NCBI RefSeq assembly: GCF_020010905.1
Contig: NZ_JAGJBY010000001.1
Location: 2,500,001-2,564,000 of the forward strand
Source of the DNA: Streptomyces acidiscabies
Lineage (GTDB): Bacteria; Actinomycetota; Actinomycetes; Streptomycetales; Streptomycetaceae
Reading direction: 5' to 3'
Length of the DNA: 64,000 nucleotides
Both the position numbers and the translations under genes were made by a program. Positions within the stretch are counted from its first letter, which is position 1. Each line of letters starts with the position of its first letter. The notes under the pieces were generated by a model. The model saw only the letters and a program-made list of their open reading frames with translations, was not told where the DNA came from and did not search any database. Of the stretch, positions 51,357 to 61,393 are shown in pieces.

Positions 51357-51614
51357 TCAGACGCGCTCGGCGAGTCCGACGTTGATCAGGTCCGTCAGGT
51401 GCCGTGGCGTCTTGGCGTCGGTGACCACCTCGTCCGAGAGCTGGACCGAGTAGTCGCGCTCGATGCGGCTCACGGTGTTGAACAGGGCGAGCGAGTCATA
51501 GCCGAGGTCCTCGAAGGTCGTGTCGAGGATGTCCCCCTCCAGGTCGACGGACTCGTCCTCCCCGGCGCACTCCCGCAGCAGCCGCACCAAATCCTGCACA
51601 GTGAATTCGGCCAT
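51357..51614 (-). CDS. Type II PKS acyl carrier protein
   Basis: The 85-residue carrier protein has the phosphopantetheine Ser in DLGYDSLALFNT, the canonical type II PKS form. It begins MAEFTVQDLVRLLRECAGED. ATG 51614 is preferred, with GAGAGG about ten bases upstream; an alternative ATG at 51623 adds MTK but sits only two bases after that site. It lies between the CLF and amidotransferase genes and tethers the growing polyketide chain. Confidence 0.94.
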   Translation of the reverse strand: MAEFTVQDLVRLLRECAGEDESVDLEGDILDTTFEDLGYDSLALFNTVSRIERDYSVQLSDEVVTDAKTPRHLTDLINVGLAERV

Positions 51615-51643
51615 CTTCGTCATTTCCTCTCAAGGTCTTTGGA

Positions 51644-52882
51644 TCACGCGGTTTTACGGACGATCAGGGCGGAGTTGAATCCGCCCTGGCCCCGGGCGAG
51701 TATCAGCGCGGTGGTCATTTCCTTTTCGCGCGGCGTATCGCGCACCAGGTCGATGAGGCCCTCGTACGCGGGGTGCTCCACGTGCACGGCGGGGGGCACG
51801 ACGCCGTCGCGCAGGGACAGCAGCGCCGTCGCGATGTCCAGTGAGGCGCCCCCGGCGAGCAGCCGGCCCGTCGTCGTCTTGGGCACGGCGACCGGGACGG
51901 CACGGGGGCCGAAGACGGCGGCGATCGTCTCGGCCTCGATCCGGTCGAGTTCCGGGACACCGCTCGCGTCGGCGAACACGACCCCGACCTCGGCCGGCGT
52001 CAACTGAGCGTCTTCCAGGGCCAGTTCAATGGCGCGCCGCAGTCCCGGCGGGCGGCCGGACCCCGGCCGCGGATCGAAGGTCGCGGCGTACCCGACCACC
52101 TCGCCGTAGCTCCGCTCCGCTCCGCGGTCACGTGCGTCGGCGGCCCGCTCCATGACGAGCAGGGCGCCGCCCTCGCCCACGACGGACCCGGTGGCGCCGT
52201 GGTCGAAGGGGACGAAGGCGCGGCGCGGATCGTCGCAGGAGCTGATCCGCCCCGAGCGCAGCAGGCACAGCCAGCTCCAGGGCGAGAGCGAGCCGTCGAC
52301 CCCTCCCGTGAGCATGAGCGAGGTGCCGGACCGCAGATGGCGCCGGGCCTTGGCCACCGCGTCGAGACCGCCCGCCTGTTCGGCCACGATCGCGCTGCCC
52401 GGCCCGCGCAGCCCGTGCCGGATCGAGATCTGCCCGGTGTTCACCGGGTAGAACCAGGCGAACGACTGGTACGCGCTGACGTACTGGCTGCCCTTGCTCC
52501 ACAGCGCCTCGAGTTCCTTCTGGCCGAACTCGAAGCCGCCGCCGGAGGCCGCGGTCACCGCTCCGCAGGCGAACGGCGGCAGCTCCCGGGGGACCGCACC
52601 CGCGTCCGTGAACGCCTCCTGCGCGGCGATCAGCGCGAGGCGGGTCATCCGGTCCGTCTGCGGCAGCAGCCTCCCGGGCAGATGCCCGGCCGGGTCGTAC
52701 TCCGGCATCTCGCCGGCGATCCCGGCGGAGTAGCCGGACGTGTCGAAGCGGGAGATCCTGCGGATGCCGCTCTCGCCGCGCAGCACCGAGGACCAGTAGT
52801 CCTCGGTGTTGAACCCGTTGGGTGCCACGACGCCGATCCCCGTGATCACCGTACGGACGGCCGCCTTGGTCGCGGTGGTCAC
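51644..52882 (-). CDS. Chain-length factor (KS-beta) of type II PKS
   Basis: The 412-residue ketosynthase-like protein has the diagnostic Gln replacing the active-site Cys (AIVAEQAGGLDAV), which marks a chain-length factor. It starts with GTG at 52882 and overlaps the KS-alpha stop by 4 bp (GTGA), giving the 1:1 coupling expected of the KS-alpha/CLF heterodimer. It sets the number of malonyl extensions. The chain length cannot be read by eye. Confidence 0.94.
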   Translation of the reverse strand: MTTATKAAVRTVITGIGVVAPNGFNTEDYWSSVLRGESGIRRISRFDTSGYSAGIAGEMPEYDPAGHLPGRLLPQTDRMTRLALIAAQEAFTDAGAVPRELPPFACGAVTAASGGGFEFGQKELEALWSKGSQYVSAYQSFAWFYPVNTGQISIRHGLRGPGSAIVAEQAGGLDAVAKARRHLRSGTSLMLTGGVDGSLSPWSWLCLLRSGRISSCDDPRRAFVPFDHGATGSVVGEGGALLVMERAADARDRGAERSYGEVVGYAATFDPRPGSGRPPGLRRAIELALEDAQLTPAEVGVVFADASGVPELDRIEAETIAAVFGPRAVPVAVPKTTTGRLLAGGASLDIATALLSLRDGVVPPAVHVEHPAYEGLIDLVRDTPREKEMTTALILARGQGGFNSALIVRKTA

Positions 52883-54159
52883 GCCACCCTCCGCTCCGGT
52901 TTGTTCAGCATGACGGCGCTCTGGAAGCCGCCGAAACCGCTCGCCACGCTGAGCACCGTGTCGACCCGGCTCTCGCGTGCGACCAGCGGCACGTAGTCCA
53001 GATCGCACTCCGGGTCCGGCTCGTGGAGGTTGGCCGTCGGAGGGATCACCGAGTGCTCGACGGCCAGCGCGCAGGCCGCCACCTCCAGGGCGCAGATGGC
53101 GCCGAGGGAGTGCCCGATCATCGACTTGATGGAGCTGATCGGCGTGCGGTACGCGTGCTCGCCCAGGCTGCGCTTGAAAGCGGCGGTCTCGTGCCGGTCG
53201 TTCTGCTTGGTCGAGGAACCGTGCGCGTTGACGTAGTCGAGGTCGGCCGGGGTGAAGCGCGACTCGTCCAGGGCGGCGGTGATGGCGTCCGCCATCTCCA
53301 GCCCGTCGTCCCGCAGCCCGGTCATGGAGTACGCGTTGCAGCGCGAGGCGTGGCCGGAGATCTCCGCGTAGATGTGCGCGTCGCGGCGCCGGGCGTGACC
53401 CAGCTCCTCCAGGACGAAGAACGCCGAACCCTCGCCGAGCACGAAGCCGTTGCGGGTGCGGTCGAAGGGGCGGGAGGCGGTCTCCGGGCTGTCGTTGCGC
53501 GCCGACGTGGCCTTGATGGCGTCGAAGCAGGCCACCGTGATCGGGGAGATCGCCGCGTCCGACGCGCCGGCGATCATGACGTCGGCCGCCCCGTCGCGGA
53601 TCAGGTCGACGGCGTGGCCCACCACGTCGATGCCGGAGGTGCAGCCGGTGGAGACCACGCCCACGGGCCCTTCCGCCTCCGCGGTCCACGCCAGCTCCGC
53701 CGCCATGGAGGACGGCACGAAGTAGTCGTAGAGATAGGGCGATCCATGCGATTCATCGACCAGCCATGCTTTTCCCTGATCGCTGACGATCGCGTATTCG
53801 CTGTCCAGGCTCACCGTGCTGCCACAGGCTGTGCCCACCATGACTCCGGTGCGCCAGGAATCGGACTGGCCGATGATTCCGCTGTCCTCCAGCGCCTCTT
53901 TACCCGCCACCACGGCGAATTGCGTCGTGCGGTCCCATTGCCGGATCTGCCGATGGCTGAGGCCCGCGGAAACCGGATCGAAATCACATTCCGCGGCCAC
54001 GCGCGATCTGAAGGGCGAGGCATCGAAATGCGAGATGGTGCGGGTGGCCGTCCGGCCTGCCGTGAGCAGATCCCAGTACTGCTTCTTTCCGATTCCGCCG
54101 GGTGCCACCACACCGATTCCGGTGATGACGACCCGGCGTTCCTCGTTCAACCCCGTCAC
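52879..54159 (-). CDS. Ketosynthase KS-alpha of type II PKS
   Basis: The 426-residue KS has nucleophile Cys in VVSTGCTSGIDVVG, His in NAHGSSTKQNDRHE and His in SSIKSMIGHSLGA. It condenses malonyl-ACP units into a poly-beta-ketone together with the CLF. First gene of the minimal-PKS operon; the SARP direct repeats lie upstream (54203-54232), so it is probably activated by the divergent SARP. Confidence 0.95.
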   Translation of the reverse strand: MTGLNEERRVVITGIGVVAPGGIGKKQYWDLLTAGRTATRTISHFDASPFRSRVAAECDFDPVSAGLSHRQIRQWDRTTQFAVVAGKEALEDSGIIGQSDSWRTGVMVGTACGSTVSLDSEYAIVSDQGKAWLVDESHGSPYLYDYFVPSSMAAELAWTAEAEGPVGVVSTGCTSGIDVVGHAVDLIRDGAADVMIAGASDAAISPITVACFDAIKATSARNDSPETASRPFDRTRNGFVLGEGSAFFVLEELGHARRRDAHIYAEISGHASRCNAYSMTGLRDDGLEMADAITAALDESRFTPADLDYVNAHGSSTKQNDRHETAAFKRSLGEHAYRTPISSIKSMIGHSLGAICALEVAACALAVEHSVIPPTANLHEPDPECDLDYVPLVARESRVDTVLSVASGFGGFQSAVMLNKPERRVA

Positions 54160-54202
54160 AGTGTCTCCCTCTGCTGGCTCCGGAATGACGATGGGGCGCG
54201 GC

Positions 54203-54232
54203 GTTCGAGCGTAGTTAGAGCCATCGTCCAGC
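54203..54232 (-). promoter_or_regulatory. SARP-type direct repeats before KS-alpha
   Basis: On the minus strand three octamers occur at exact 11-bp spacing: GCTGGACG (54232-54225), GCTCTAAC (54221-54214) and GCTCGAAC (54210-54203). SARP activators bind heptameric direct repeats with 11-bp or 22-bp periods, about 8 bp upstream of a -10 box. Eight bases further a weak -10-like CATCGT follows. The rest of the 302-bp KS-alpha/SARP gap holds no gene. Confidence 0.6.
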
Positions 54233-54461
54233 CGAAGGCGCCCAGTGCTGGAATTCTGTGTTCCGAAAAGGGAGCGCCCCGTTCCGGGAGTAGTCGATCT
54301 TTAATCCGGGCGGCGGCCACCTGAAATGTCCAGATCCTTCACGGTTACCCGCTGTGGCTTTACTGAACGTTTGCCTTTCTATGGCTCCGGAAATAGCCTC
54401 CCGTGGGGAGAGTTGCCATTTGTCGAATGGGCAAGTTCCAGTCTGAAATCGGGGGATTGGC

Positions 54462-55334
54462 ATGATGTTCAACGTCCTTGGCCCGCTGGAAGTCCGGCAC
54501 GGTGACCAGCTCTGCACACCCACGGCCCAGAAGGTGCGCTGGACCCTGGCCCTGCTTCTTCTCCGGGCGGACAGAGTCGTCGACCGTACGTCCCTGATCG
54601 ACGAACTGTGGGGCGACGAGCCGCCGCGCAGCGCCGTGACCACCCTCCAGACGTACATCTACCAGCTGCGCAAGACCTTCGGCTCGCTGCTCGACGAGGC
54701 GCCGGGCGCCACCCAGATGATCCTGACCCAGCCGCCCGGGTACGGGATCCGGCTCCGCCGCGACGACCAGCTCGACCTGCACGTCTTCGAGCGGGAGACC
54801 AAGCGCGGACGCGAGCTGCTGGCCGAGGAGAAGTACGAGGAGGCGTCCCAGACGCTGGCCGACGCCCTCAAGCTGTGGCGCGGCGCCCCGCTGGCCGACA
54901 TCACCCAGGCCGGCCGCCTCATCGAGGGCCACATCGTGTACCTGGAGGAGCTCCAGATCGAGGCCGTGAAGCTGAGGATCCTCGCGGAGAGCAAGCTCGG
55001 CCGCTACGCCAGCTGTATACCCGAGCTCCGGGAACTGGTCTCCACCCACCCGCTCAACGAATGGTTCCACGGCGAGCTGATCAAGGCCCTGGCGCGGGCC
55101 GGCCGACGCGGCGAGGCGCTGGAGGCGTACCGGGACCTGCGCAGGATCCTGGTCGCGGAACTCGGCCTGGAGCCGTCCTTCTCGCACCAGCGCCTGCAAC
55201 AGCAACTGCTGCTCACCGACGAGGGAATGACGAGCCACGCCCTCCAGACCGGCCACGCCCTCCAGACCGGGCACGCCCCCCAGACCGGCCACGCCCCCCA
55301 GGCCGGGCGTCTCACAGGGCGGCTCGCTCCCTGA
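54462..55334 (+). CDS. SARP-family pathway activator
   Basis: The 290-residue SARP has an OmpR-like winged-helix DNA-binding domain (MFNVLGPLEVRHGDQLCTP... RADRVVDRTSLIDELWGDEP... TYIYQLRKTFG; about 1-95). A bacterial transcriptional activation domain follows (LDLHVFERETKRGRELL to about 250). It resembles ActII-ORF4/RedD. Two ATGs (54462, 54465) are possible. It is divergent from KS-alpha and probably activates it. The C-terminus has four HA(L/P)Q(T/A)G hexamers. It converges on rmlB with a 23-bp overlap. Confidence 0.92.
   Translation: MMFNVLGPLEVRHGDQLCTPTAQKVRWTLALLLLRADRVVDRTSLIDELWGDEPPRSAVTTLQTYIYQLRKTFGSLLDEAPGATQMILTQPPGYGIRLRRDDQLDLHVFERETKRGRELLAEEKYEEASQTLADALKLWRGAPLADITQAGRLIEGHIVYLEELQIEAVKLRILAESKLGRYASCIPELRELVSTHPLNEWFHGELIKALARAGRRGEALEAYRDLRRILVAELGLEPSFSHQRLQQQLLLTDEGMTSHALQTGHALQTGHAPQTGHAPQAGRLTGRLAP
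55236..55307. repeat. 18-bp tandem repeat in the SARP C-terminus
   Basis: Four units of CACGCCCTCCAGACCGGC or close variants (starts 55236, 55254, 55272, 55290) encode the hexapeptides HALQTG, HALQTG, HAPQTG, HAPQAG. Near-identity suggests recent slippage expansion. Confidence 0.85.
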
Positions 55335-56295
55335 GGGGCTGCCACCACGCGCGGTTGTCCCGGTACCAGCGGACGGTGTCGGCGAGACCGGAGACGAAGT
55401 CCACCTCGGGGGCGTACCCGAGGTGGGCGGCGGCCTTGGCGCAGTCCACCGAGTAGCGCCGGTCGTGTCCCTTGCGGTCGGCGACGGGGGTGACGCTGTC
55501 CCAGGTGGCGCCGCAGTGCTCCAGCAGCATCCCGGTCAGCTCCCGGTTGGACAGCTCGGTACCGCCGCCGATGTTGTACACCTCCCCCGCGCGCCCCTTC
55601 GTACGGACCAGCTCTATGCCGCGTACGTGGTCGTCGATGTGCAGCCAGTCGCGTACGTGGTGCCCGTCCCCGTACAGCGGGACCTTCCGGCCGTCCAGCA
55701 GGTTCGTGATGAACAGCGGGATCAGTTTCTCCGGGAAGTGGTGGTGGCCGTAGTTGTTGGAGCAGCGCGTCACCCGCACGTCGAGACCGTGCGTGCGGTG
55801 GTAGGAGAGCGCGATCAGGTCGGACGCCGCCTTGGCCGCCGCGTACGGCGAGTTGGGCGCCAGCGGATGGGTCTCCGGCCAGGAGCCGCTGTCGATCGAC
55901 CCGTAGACCTCGTCGGTGGACACGTGCACGAAGCGCTCGACGGCGCCGGCGCTCGCCGCTGCGGCCAGCACCTGCGTGCCCATCACGTTGGTCCGCACGA
56001 ACCGGGCGCCGTCACCGATGGAGCGGTCCACATGCGTCTCGGCGGCGAAGTGCACCACCTGCCGGTGCTCGGCCAACAGATCGGCCACCAGAGAGGCGTC
56101 GCAGATGTCGCCGTGCACGAAGGTGAACCCCGGCTCGCCCCGGACGGCGTCGAGGTTGGCCGGGTTGCCGGCGTACGTCAGCTTGTCCAGCACCGTGACC
56201 GCCACGTCGCCGGGGCCCTCGGGGCCCAGCAGCGTGCGGACGTAGTGGGAGCCTATGAACCCGGCGCCGCCCGTCACCAGAATCCTGGTCGTCAC
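55312..56295 (-). CDS. rmlB: dTDP-glucose 4,6-dehydratase
   Basis: The 327-residue extended SDR has ILVTGGAGFIGSHYVRTL (NAD), HFAAETHVDRSI, HVSTDEVYGSI and catalytic YxxxK in SPYAAAKAASD. It converts dTDP-glucose to dTDP-4-keto-6-deoxyglucose, the branch point for deoxysugars. GTG 56295 overlaps the thymidylyltransferase stop (GTGA). It follows rmlA, ACC epsilon and beta, and the aldo/keto reductase on the same strand. Confidence 0.94.
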   Translation of the reverse strand: MTTRILVTGGAGFIGSHYVRTLLGPEGPGDVAVTVLDKLTYAGNPANLDAVRGEPGFTFVHGDICDASLVADLLAEHRQVVHFAAETHVDRSIGDGARFVRTNVMGTQVLAAAASAGAVERFVHVSTDEVYGSIDSGSWPETHPLAPNSPYAAAKAASDLIALSYHRTHGLDVRVTRCSNNYGHHHFPEKLIPLFITNLLDGRKVPLYGDGHHVRDWLHIDDHVRGIELVRTKGRAGEVYNIGGGTELSNRELTGMLLEHCGATWDSVTPVADRKGHDRRYSVDCAKAAAHLGYAPEVDFVSGLADTVRWYRDNRAWWQPLRERAAL

Positions 56296-57368
56296 GCCGA
56301 GATCCGCACTTCGCTGTGGTCGCCCAGCACCAGGCGGTGCGCGGCGGTCGGGCGGGAGGCGGGGGTGACGGTGACATGGCGGCCGATGAGCGACGCCTCC
56401 ACCCGTCGCACCCCCGTGAGCGAGGCGCCCACCAGGACGATCGAGTACTCGATCTCGCTGTCCTCGATCCGGCACCGCTCCGCCACCGCCGTGTACGGCC
56501 CGACGTACGCGTCCTTGATCACGGAGTCGGCGCCGATGATCGCGGGGCCGACGATCCGCGAACCCAGCACCTGAGCCCCTGCCTCGACCCGGACCCGCCC
56601 GATGATCTCGCTGTGCTCGTCCACCGTGCCGTCCAGCGCCATCTCGATGTGGTCCAGCACGGACCGGTTGACCTCCAGCATGTCGGCGACGTTCCCCGTG
56701 TCCTTCCAGTACCCGGAGATGATCGTGGAGCGCACCTCGCGGCCCCGGTCGAGCAGCCACTGGATCGCGTCGCTGATCTCCAGCTCACCGCGCGCGGACG
56801 GCTCGATGGCGGCCACCGCCTCGTGGATGACCGGGGTGAACAGGAACACCCCGACCAGCGCCAGATCGCTCTTGGGCCGCGGCGGCTTCTCCTCCAGGCC
56901 CACCAGCTGCCCTTCGGCGTCGAGCGTCGCGACCCCGAAGGACGACGGGTCGGCGACCTTGGTGAGCAGGATCCGCGCCTCGGGGCGCTCGGCGCGGAAG
57001 TCGTCGACGAGCGGCGCGATGCCGCCGACGATGAAGTTGTCGCCCAGGTACATCACGAAGTCGTCGTCGCCCAGGAACTCCCGCGCGACGATCACCGCGT
57101 GGGCCAGGCCGAGCGGGGCGTGCTGCTGGATGTAGGTGATCTCGAGGCCGAACCGGGAGCCGTCACCGACCGCCTCCCGGATCTCCTCGCCGGTCGCCCC
57201 GACCACGATGCCCACGTCGACGATGCCGGCCTCGGCGATCGCCTCCAGGCCGTAGAAGAGCACGGGTTTGTTCGCCACCGGCACCAGTTGCTTGGCCGAG
57301 GTGTGGGTGATCGGGCGCAGCCGGGTCCCGGACCCGCCGGACAGGACGAGCGCTTTCATCGTGGTCAT
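56292..57368 (-). CDS. rmlA: Glucose-1-phosphate thymidylyltransferase, long (StrD/DesIII) type
   Basis: The 358-residue nucleotidyltransferase has the activation motif LVLSGGSGTRLRPITHTSAKQ, PVANKPVLFYGLEAI, GDNFIVGGI and a C-terminal left-handed beta-helix (IIGRVRVEAGAQVLGSRIVGPAIIGADS). The helix makes it longer than housekeeping RmlA and typical of antibiotic-cluster StrD/DesIII types. It makes dTDP-glucose. It is 3 bp after the ACC epsilon gene. Confidence 0.94.
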   Translation of the reverse strand: MTTMKALVLSGGSGTRLRPITHTSAKQLVPVANKPVLFYGLEAIAEAGIVDVGIVVGATGEEIREAVGDGSRFGLEITYIQQHAPLGLAHAVIVAREFLGDDDFVMYLGDNFIVGGIAPLVDDFRAERPEARILLTKVADPSSFGVATLDAEGQLVGLEEKPPRPKSDLALVGVFLFTPVIHEAVAAIEPSARGELEISDAIQWLLDRGREVRSTIISGYWKDTGNVADMLEVNRSVLDHIEMALDGTVDEHSEIIGRVRVEAGAQVLGSRIVGPAIIGADSVIKDAYVGPYTAVAERCRIEDSEIEYSIVLVGASLTGVRRVEASLIGRHVTVTPASRPTAAHRLVLGDHSEVRISA

Positions 57369-57371
57369 GGG

Positions 57372-57542
57372 TCAGCCCTGCCAGGAGTTCGGTGAGCGGA
57401 AGCCGTGGTGACGCCAGTGGGCGCGCGGGGTGCTGTCGGAAGGGGCCGGGCGCGCGGCGCGGGCCATGAGCAGGGCCGTCAAAGCGGCCAGCTCCTCGTC
57501 GTCGGCCTCGCCCTTCTCGATCCGTATCTCGATGGTGCTCAT
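57372..57542 (-). CDS. Acyl-CoA carboxylase epsilon subunit
   Basis: The 56-residue protein begins MSTIEIRIEKGEADDEELAA and ends in WRHHGFRSPNSWQG. This fits actinobacterial ACC epsilon subunits, which carry short acidic helices and a C-terminal Trp/His/Arg segment and stabilise the alpha-beta carboxylase complex. It lies 11 bp after the beta subunit. No biotin-carboxylase alpha subunit is in the window, so a genome-encoded one must be shared. Confidence 0.8.
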   Translation of the reverse strand: MSTIEIRIEKGEADDEELAALTALLMARAARPAPSDSTPRAHWRHHGFRSPNSWQG

Positions 57543-57553
57543 GGAGGTCTCCG

Positions 57554-59110
57554 TCACTGAGGGGGGTTTCCGTGCTTGCGGAAGGGCAGGTCGGCGTGTT
57601 TGGTACGCAGCATCGCCAGGGACCTCACCAGCACCTCGCGGGTCTGTGCCGGGTCGATGACGTCGTCGACCAGGCCGCGCTCCGCCGCGTAGTACGGGTG
57701 CATCAGCTCGGCCTTGTACTCCTTGACCATGCGGGCGCGCATCGCCTCGGGGTCCTGGGCCTCGGCGATCTGGCGGCGGAAGACGACGTTGGCCGCACCC
57801 TCCGCGCCCATGACGGCGATCTCGTTCGTCGGCCAGGCATAGGTGAGGTCGGCGCCGATGGACTGGCTGTCCATGACGATGTACGCGCCGCCGTAGGCCT
57901 TGCGCAGGACGACCGAGATCCGTGGCACGGTCGCGTTGCAGTAGGCGTACAGCAGCTTCGCGCCGTGCCGGATGATCCCGCCGTGCTCCTGCTCGACCCC
58001 GGGCAGGAAGCCGGGTACGTCGAGGAGCGTCACCAGCGGGACACCGAAGGCGTCGCACCACTGCACGAACCGTGCCGCCTTTTCGCTGGCGCCGATGTCC
58101 AGCACCCCCGCCATGAACTGGGGCTGACTGGCCACGACCCCGACCGTCTGTCCGTCCAGGCGGGCCAGGGCGCAGATGATGTTGCGGGCCCAGCGCTGGT
58201 GGACCTCCAGGTAGTCGCCGTCGTCGACGAGTTCCTCGATGACCTCGCGCATGTCGTACGAGCGGTTGCCGTCCGCCGGGACGAGGTCGAGGAGGATGTC
58301 GCTGCGGCGGTCGGCGGGATCAGTGGAGTCGACGCGGGGCGGGTTCTCGCGGTTGTTCTGCGGGAGCAGCGACAGCAGATACCGCACCTCCGCGATGCAG
58401 GTCTCCTCGTCGTCGTACGCGAAGTGGCAGACGCCGGAGGTCTCCGCGTGCGCGTCGGCGCCGCCGAGGCCGTTCTGGGTGATCTCCTCGCCGGTCACCG
58501 CCTTCACGACGTCAGGGCCGGTGATGAACATCTGCGAGGTCTCGCGGACCATGAACACGAAGTCGGTGAGGGCGGGGGAGTAGGCCGCGCCGCCCGCGCA
58601 GGGGCCGAGCATGACGGAGATCTGCGGGATGACGCCGGACGCCTTGGTGTTGCGCCGGAAGATCCCGCCGTACCCGGCCAGCGCCGAGACGCCCTCCTGG
58701 ATACGGGCGCCCGCGCCGTCGTTCAGGGACACCAGCGGCGCGCCGGCTGCGATGGCCATGTCCATGATCTTGTGGATCTTCGTGGCGTGCGCCTCGCCCA
58801 GCGCGCCGCCGAAGATCCGGAAGTCGTGCGCGTACACGAAGACCGTACGGCCCTCGACCGTGCCCCAGCCGGTGACGACGCCGTCGGTGTACGGCTTCCT
58901 GGCCTCCAGGCCGAAGCCGGTCGCCCGGTGCCGGCGGAGCTGCTCGACCTCGGTGAACGAGCCCGGGTCCAGCAGCAGCCCGATGCGCTCGCGCGCCGTC
59001 AGCTTGCCCTTTGCGTGCTGTGTCGCGGTCGCCTTCTCACCGGGGCCGCGCAGCGCCTGCGCACGGATCGCGCGCAGCTCCGCCAGCCGTCCCCGGGATT
59101 CGTCCGTCAT
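57554..59110 (-). CDS. Acyl-CoA carboxylase beta subunit (carboxyltransferase)
   Basis: The 518-residue carboxyltransferase has two crotonase-like halves: KGKLTARERIGLLLDPGSF, FGGALGEAHATKIHKIMDMA, GARIQEGVSALAGYGGIF, QISVMLGPCAGGAAYSPALT (oxyanion), then VVASQPQFMAGVLDIGASEKAAR, DVPGFLPGVEQEHGGIIRHG and RKAYGGAYIVMDSQSIGADL. It resembles AccB/PccB, which carboxylate acetyl- or propionyl-CoA. In a type II PKS cluster it probably raises malonyl-CoA supply, as similar genes do in jadomycin-type clusters. It lies 2 bp after the aldo/keto reductase stop. Confidence 0.93.
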   Translation of the reverse strand: MTDESRGRLAELRAIRAQALRGPGEKATATQHAKGKLTARERIGLLLDPGSFTEVEQLRRHRATGFGLEARKPYTDGVVTGWGTVEGRTVFVYAHDFRIFGGALGEAHATKIHKIMDMAIAAGAPLVSLNDGAGARIQEGVSALAGYGGIFRRNTKASGVIPQISVMLGPCAGGAAYSPALTDFVFMVRETSQMFITGPDVVKAVTGEEITQNGLGGADAHAETSGVCHFAYDDEETCIAEVRYLLSLLPQNNRENPPRVDSTDPADRRSDILLDLVPADGNRSYDMREVIEELVDDGDYLEVHQRWARNIICALARLDGQTVGVVASQPQFMAGVLDIGASEKAARFVQWCDAFGVPLVTLLDVPGFLPGVEQEHGGIIRHGAKLLYAYCNATVPRISVVLRKAYGGAYIVMDSQSIGADLTYAWPTNEIAVMGAEGAANVVFRRQIAEAQDPEAMRARMVKEYKAELMHPYYAAERGLVDDVIDPAQTREVLVRSLAMLRTKHADLPFRKHGNPPQ

Positions 59111-59112
59111 GG

Positions 59113-60093
<981 letters not shown>

Positions 60094-60241
60094 GCTTGCT
60101 CCATCCACGTCCGACAACGCCTCCGGCTGATGACCTGGAGCGTCCGCGCGAACGCTCGACGCCAGATCCAGCACCGCTCGGCGTACCGGCATGGATGGCG
60201 GCTCGACGCTCCATCGAGCAGGGCGGACTTGGCTGTACGGC

Positions 60242-61393
60242 ATGAAAATCATGGTGATCGCCGGCTGTTCCGAGGGGTTCGTCATGCCTCTCGTCCCTCT
60301 GTCATGGGCGCTGCGCGCCGCCGGCCACGACGTGCTCGTGGCCGCCTCGGAGAACATGGGCCCGACCGTCACCGGCGCCGGCCTGCCGTTCGCGCCGATC
60401 TGCTCCGCCGTCGAGATGCCGGAGGTCCTCTCGTACGACCGGGACGGCAACCGGACGACGATGCCACGGGAGGAGGAGCCGCTGCTCCAGCACATCGGCC
60501 GGGGCTACGGCCGGCTGGTCCTGCGGATGATGGACCAGGCCTTGGCGCTCGCCGACCAGTGGCATCCGGACCTGGTCCTCACCGAGACGTACAGCCTCAC
60601 CGGCCCGATGGTGGCCGCCGCACGCGGCATCCCGTGGGTCGAGCAGGCGATCCGGCTCGTCTCGCCCGAGACGATCAAGAAGGCCGCCGTCGGAGAACTG
60701 GCGCCGGAACTGAAGGCCCTCGGCCGCACGGACGTGCCCGCTCCCGTGCTGTCGCTCGACGTCTGCCCGCCCGGCATGGGGCCGCGCGCGCTGCCCGGCA
60801 CCACGAAGATGCGGTACGTGCCGTACAACGGCCGTACCGAGAAGGTGCCGTCCTGGGTGTTCCAGGAGCGCGAGAAGCCGAGGCTGTGCCTGACCTTCGG
60901 GACCCGGGTGCCGCTCCCCAACAAGAACACCGTCCCCGGCGGGCTCACCCTGCTCCAGGCGCTCACCCACGAACTGCCGAAGCTCGGCTTCGAGGTCGTG
61001 GTCGCGGTCTCCGACAGCCTGGCCCGCACCCTGGACCCGCTGCCCGAAGGGGTGCTGGCCGCCGGTCAGTTCCCGCTGTCGGCGATCCTGCCCGCCTGCG
61101 ACGTCGTGGTGCACCACGGCGGCCACGGCACGACGCTCACCTGCCTCGCCGAAGGCGTGCCGCAGGTGAGCGTCCCGGTCATCGCCGAGGTCTGGGACTC
61201 GGCACGGCTGCTGCACGCGGCCGGCGCGGGCGTCCAGGTGCCGTGGACGGAGGCCTCGGTGGAGACGGTGACCGCCGCCTGCACGGCCGTCCGCGACGAC
61301 TCCTCGTACGCCAAGACCGCCCGCGCGCTGAAGGACGAGATGGCGACGCTACCGAGTCCCGCCGACATCGTCCGCCTGATCGAACAGGCGTGA
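60242..61393 (+). CDS. Antibiotic glycosyltransferase (GT1, GT-B fold)
   Basis: The 383-residue glycosyltransferase has the UGT-like N-terminus IMVIAGCSEGFVMPLVPLSW (activation/acceptor), and the C-terminal nucleotide-sugar site GQFPLSAILPACDVVVHHGGHGTTLTCLAEGVPQVSVP. It resembles polyketide glycosyltransferases that attach dTDP-deoxysugars. ATG 60242 is preferred to an in-frame ATG at 60191 because KIMVIAG is the family N-terminus, though neither has a good ribosome site. It is divergent from the AKR operon across 148 bp, and its 3' 45 bp overlap the convergent ketoreductase. Confidence 0.9.
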   Translation: MKIMVIAGCSEGFVMPLVPLSWALRAAGHDVLVAASENMGPTVTGAGLPFAPICSAVEMPEVLSYDRDGNRTTMPREEEPLLQHIGRGYGRLVLRMMDQALALADQWHPDLVLTETYSLTGPMVAAARGIPWVEQAIRLVSPETIKKAAVGELAPELKALGRTDVPAPVLSLDVCPPGMGPRALPGTTKMRYVPYNGRTEKVPSWVFQEREKPRLCLTFGTRVPLPNKNTVPGGLTLLQALTHELPKLGFEVVVAVSDSLARTLDPLPEGVLAAGQFPLSAILPACDVVVHHGGHGTTLTCLAEGVPQVSVPVIAEVWDSARLLHAAGAGVQVPWTEASVETVTAACTAVRDDSSYAKTARALKDEMATLPSPADIVRLIEQA

